From JAAFHN01 sp031421855 (lineage in GTDB: Bacteria > Pseudomonadota > Gammaproteobacteria > Burkholderiales > Burkholderiaceae_C): 17,196 nt of DNA. The position numbers were made by a program, and so were the translations under genes. The stretch covers positions 1 through 17,196 of the forward strand of contig JANOPN010000189.1 in NCBI GenBank assembly GCA_031421855.1, in the 5' to 3' direction. Below, piece after piece: positions 14,268 to 17,196 of the stretch. The notes beneath the pieces are model-generated. The model saw only the letters and a program-made list of their open reading frames with translations. It did not search any database and was not told the origin of the DNA. Within the stretch, counting starts at the first letter, position 1, and every line of letters begins with the position of its first letter.

Positions 14268-17196
14268 ATGTCAGCAGTCATTGACAGCAATCAAACAAGC
14301 TCCGCCCGACTTTCTACATCCGATGCGTCGAGTACGTTGTCAAGCCTGTCGTCAGCCGCCGCGCTGAGTCAATATCAGATCTTGCGCAGGAATGGTTCAG
14401 TTGTTCCGTTTGACGCCAGCAAAATATCAATTGCCATGATGAAAGCCTTTTTGGCGGTACATGGCACGCAGGGCGCTGCTTCCGCGAGCGTTCGCGAAGT
14501 GATTGAGCTGCTCACACAGAACATCGTACGAGCCTTGATCCGTTCGCGTCCGAGCGGCGGTACTTTCCATATCGAAGACATCCAAGACGCGGCGGAGCTC
14601 GGCCTCATGCGCGGCAGCCATCACGAAGTGGCGAGGGCCTATGTGCTGTACCGAGAGCGTCGCACCCAAGAGCGCGCCAAAGACGTGGCGACACAGCAAA
14701 CGCATGCCCCGAGCTTGAATGTGTCAGACAACGGCCAACTGATCCCACTTGATATGGCAGGGCTACGCCGCCTGATTGAGTCGTCGTGCGATGGCTTGTC
14801 GTCTGACGTTCGTGCCGAGCCCATCGTGAGCGAGACCATTCGCAATTTGTACGACGGCGTGCCCTTGGAAGAGGTTTACAAGGCCAGCATTTTGGCTGCA
14901 CGGACCTTGATCGAAAAAGACCCGGACTACTCGCACGTCACTGCGCGATTGTTGATGCACACGATTCGCAAAGAGATCATGGGCACGGACACCACGCACG
15001 CGGCGATGAGCTTGGCTTACCCCGAGTACTTTGAGGCCTTCATCCGCAAAGGTGTCAAGGCTGAGTTGCTCGATGAACAAATGCTGGGCTTCGACTTGGT
15101 GAAGTTGGGTGCTGCGCTCAAGCCTGAGCGCGACTTGCAGTTCGACTACCTTGGGCTGCAGACGCTGTATGACCGGTATTTTTTGCACATTCGCAAGACC
15201 CGAATCGAAATGCCGCAAGCGTTTTTCATGCGGGTCGCAATGGGGCTTTCGCTCAAAGAGATCGACCGGGACGCGGCGGCGATCGAGTTCTACGAGGTGA
15301 TGAGCTCATTTGACTTCATGAGCAGCACACCGACGCTATTTAACAGCGGCACGCGACGCGCCCAGTTGTCGAGCTGCTATTTGACGACGGTGCCAGACGA
15401 CTTGGACGGCATTTATGAGTCGATCAAGGAAAACGCGCTGCTATCCAAGTTTGCCGGTGGTTTGGGCAACGACTGGAGTCGCGTTCGCGCCCTAGGTTCG
15501 CACATCAAGGGTACTAACGGTGAATCCCAAGGTGTGGTCCCGTTTTTGAAGGTGGTCAACGACACGGCGGTTGCCGTCAACCAAGGTGGCAAGCGCAAAG
15601 GCGCGGTGTGCACGTATTTAGAGAGTTGGCATTTGGACATCGAAGAGTTCTTGGAACTGCGCAAAAACACCGGGGATGACCGCCGGCGCACGCACGACAT
15701 GAACACGGCCAATTGGATTCCTGACCTGTTCATGAAGCGCGTGCTTGAGCGTGGCCACTGGACGCTTTTCTCGCCAGCCGACTGTCCTGATCTCCACGAT
15801 CTTTTTGGTGACCGCTTTGAGGCGGCGTACGTCGGTTACGAACAAAAGGCCGACAAAGGCGAGATGCGCCTGTTCAAGCGTGTCGAGGCCAGCGATCTGT
15901 GGCGTCGCATGCTGACCATGCTGTTTGAGACTGGGCACCCTTGGATCACGTTCAAGGACGCTTGTAACGTGCGCTCGCCACAGCAACACGTGGGTGTTGT
16001 GCACTCGTCGAACCTGTGCACTGAGATCACGCTGAACACCAGCGACACCGAAACGGCGGTTTGCAACCTGGGTTCGGTCAACTTGGTTCGCCATTTGAAG
16101 CAAGGCCCCAATGGCCGCGAGTTGGATCACGACAAACTCAAGCGCACGATTTCGGTCGCGATGCGCATGTTGGATAACGTGATTGACATCAACTACTATG
16201 CTGTAAAAAAGGCGCGCGACTCGAACATGCGCCACCGGCCCGTGGGTTTGGGGTTGATGGGGTTTCAAGACAGCCTGTACGAGCTGCGGGTCCCATACGG
16301 TAGCCAGCGGGCTGTTGAGTTTGCCGACGAATCCATGGAGTCGATTTGCTACTACGCATACTGGGCATCGACCGAGTTGGCCAAAGAGCGCGGCAAATAC
16401 AGCAGCTTCAAAGGCTCGCTGTGGGATCGTGGGATTCTGCCGCTCGACACCATCAACATGCTGCGGACGCAGCGCGGTGGTCACGTCGAAGTCGACATGA
16501 GCAGCACATTGGATTGGGCGAGCTTGCGCAATAAGATTGCGAAAGATGGCATGCGCAATTCGAACTGTGTGGCCATCGCACCCACGGCTACCATCTCAAA
16601 CATCATTGGTGTTGACGCCTGTATCGAGCCTTGTTTTGGCAACTTGTCAGTTAAGTCGAATTTGTCGGGCGAGTTCACCATTGTCAATGGCTACTTGGTT
16701 CGCGATCTCAAGCGGTTGGGCTTGTGGGACGATGTCATGGTCATGGATCTCAAACACTTTGACGGCTCCCTGCGTCCGATCGACCGCGTTCCGTCAGACA
16801 TCAAAGCGCTCTACGCGACCGCATTCGAGATCGACACGACGTGGATTATTGAGGCGGCTGCGCGCCGCCAAAAATGGATCGATCAAGCTCAATCGCTCAA
16901 CATTTACATGGCCGGTGCATCAGGCAAGCGCTTGGACGAAACGTACAAATTGGCGTGGTTGCGTGGGTTGAAGACCACGTACTATTTGCGCACGGTTGGT
17001 GCGACGCACGCCGAAAAATCGACGGTAAATGCGGGTTCACACAATGCGGTGTCGTCTGGTGGTCCTTCGACTGACGGACCAGGACGAGGTGTTGTGACTC
17101 ACGGTGGGGGCGGGCAATCGTCGGCCATCGACAGCATCGCTCAAACGGCGCGGGCTCAGATGGAGGCCAGCAGTAATTTGCCAGCCACGGACATCA
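14268..17196 (+). CDS. nrdA: Class Ia ribonucleoside-diphosphate reductase, alpha subunit NrdA (3' end cut)
   Basis: NrdA reduces ribonucleoside diphosphates to deoxyribonucleotides together with the radical-carrying beta subunit NrdB. 976 codons are visible without interruption. Residues about 35-135 form an ATP-cone (QYQILRRNGSVVPFDASKI). A second, degenerate cone seems to lie at about 150-240, as in the Pseudomonas aeruginosa enzyme. Active-site residues are C370 (SSCYL), C584 and E586 in NLCTEI with N582, and C599 (AVCNLGSVNL). The catalytic centre is therefore complete. The visible end (AQMEASSNLPATDI) is close to the family's C-terminus. Only the final redox-active cysteine tail, roughly 15-20 residues, should lie beyond the window. 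Paired NrdR boxes upstream suggest repression by NrdR. Confidence 0.96.
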   Translation, partial: MSAVIDSNQTSSARLSTSDASSTLSSLSSAAALSQYQILRRNGSVVPFDASKISIAMMKAFLAVHGTQGAASASVREVIELLTQNIVRALIRSRPSGGTFHIEDIQDAAELGLMRGSHHEVARAYVLYRERRTQERAKDVATQQTHAPSLNVSDNGQLIPLDMAGLRRLIESSCDGLSSDVRAEPIVSETIRNLYDGVPLEEVYKASILAARTLIEKDPDYSHVTARLLMHTIRKEIMGTDTTHAAMSLAYPEYFEAFIRKGVKAELLDEQMLGFDLVKLGAALKPERDLQFDYLGLQTLYDRYFLHIRKTRIEMPQAFFMRVAMGLSLKEIDRDAAAIEFYEVMSSFDFMSSTPTLFNSGTRRAQLSSCYLTTVPDDLDGIYESIKENALLSKFAGGLGNDWSRVRALGSHIKGTNGESQGVVPFLKVVNDTAVAVNQGGKRKGAVCTYLESWHLDIEEFLELRKNTGDDRRRTHDMNTANWIPDLFMKRVLERGHWTLFSPADCPDLHDLFGDRFEAAYVGYEQKADKGEMRLFKRVEASDLWRRMLTMLFETGHPWITFKDACNVRSPQQHVGVVHSSNLCTEITLNTSDTETAVCNLGSVNLVRHLKQGPNGRELDHDKLKRTISVAMRMLDNVIDINYYAVKKARDSNMRHRPVGLGLMGFQDSLYELRVPYGSQRAVEFADESMESICYYAYWASTELAKERGKYSSFKGSLWDRGILPLDTINMLRTQRGGHVEVDMSSTLDWASLRNKIAKDGMRNSNCVAIAPTATISNIIGVDACIEPCFGNLSVKSNLSGEFTIVNGYLVRDLKRLGLWDDVMVMDLKHFDGSLRPIDRVPSDIKALYATAFEIDTTWIIEAAARRQKWIDQAQSLNIYMAGASGKRLDETYKLAWLRGLKTTYYLRTVGATHAEKSTVNAGSHNAVSSGGPSTDGPGRGVVTHGGGGQSSAIDSIAQTARAQMEASSNLPATDI

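Noticed and set aside
15618..16484. 288-codon minus-strand open frame opposite nrdA
   Set aside because: nrdA is clear here with its active-site motifs; the antisense frame has no domain or ribosome site.

Overview
The window looks like chromosomal DNA of a betaproteobacterium of the order Burkholderiales, probably close to Comamonadaceae. This rests on protein character, fairly GC-rich coding sequence and gene order: ffh divergent from a CcsA-like gene, then a PP0621-type gene, pilS, pilR, ampD and nrdA. I recall that order from this group but could not search for it. Most of the window is core metabolism and housekeeping. The accessory part lies between miaB and ffh.

Layout. 1-1633 (minus strand) is the 3' part of a phenylacetate degradation operon: paaG, paaI, and the first 118 codons of paaK, cut by the window edge. 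A crotonase-family enoyl-CoA hydratase (1685-2464) is transcribed divergently from it. A CAU-anticodon tRNA, probably elongator Met (2514-2590), follows with its own -10 box. Next come an unrecognised exported protein (2620-3168) and miaB (3301-4680).

From 4681 to 7425 is an accessory insert. It holds one gene (5331-6548) for a two-helix membrane protein with a long helical stalk, resembling the uncharacterised DUF6161 family. About 211-bp repeat units flank it: two in plus orientation on the left, three in minus orientation on the right. One right-hand unit is split by a 150-bp MITE-like element with imperfect terminal inverted repeats and an A-rich target duplication. An eroded copy of the repeat core lies just upstream of miaB.

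From 7426 to the end is housekeeping again: ffh (minus strand), then a tightly packed plus-strand run of a CcsA/YpjD-like membrane protein, a small PP0621-type protein, pilS, pilR and ampD. nrdA, missing only its last few codons, follows after a 350-bp leader with two NrdR-type operator boxes 32 bp apart.

Working together: PaaG, PaaI and PaaK belong to aerobic CoA-dependent phenylacetate breakdown. The tRNA and MiaB both concern translation, but MiaB modifies other tRNAs. PilS and PilR form the sigma-54 two-component pair for type IV pilin expression. AmpD recycles cell-wall fragments. NrdA makes deoxyribonucleotides under likely NrdR control. The best candidate for undescribed biology is the repeat-bracketed DUF6161-like gene.
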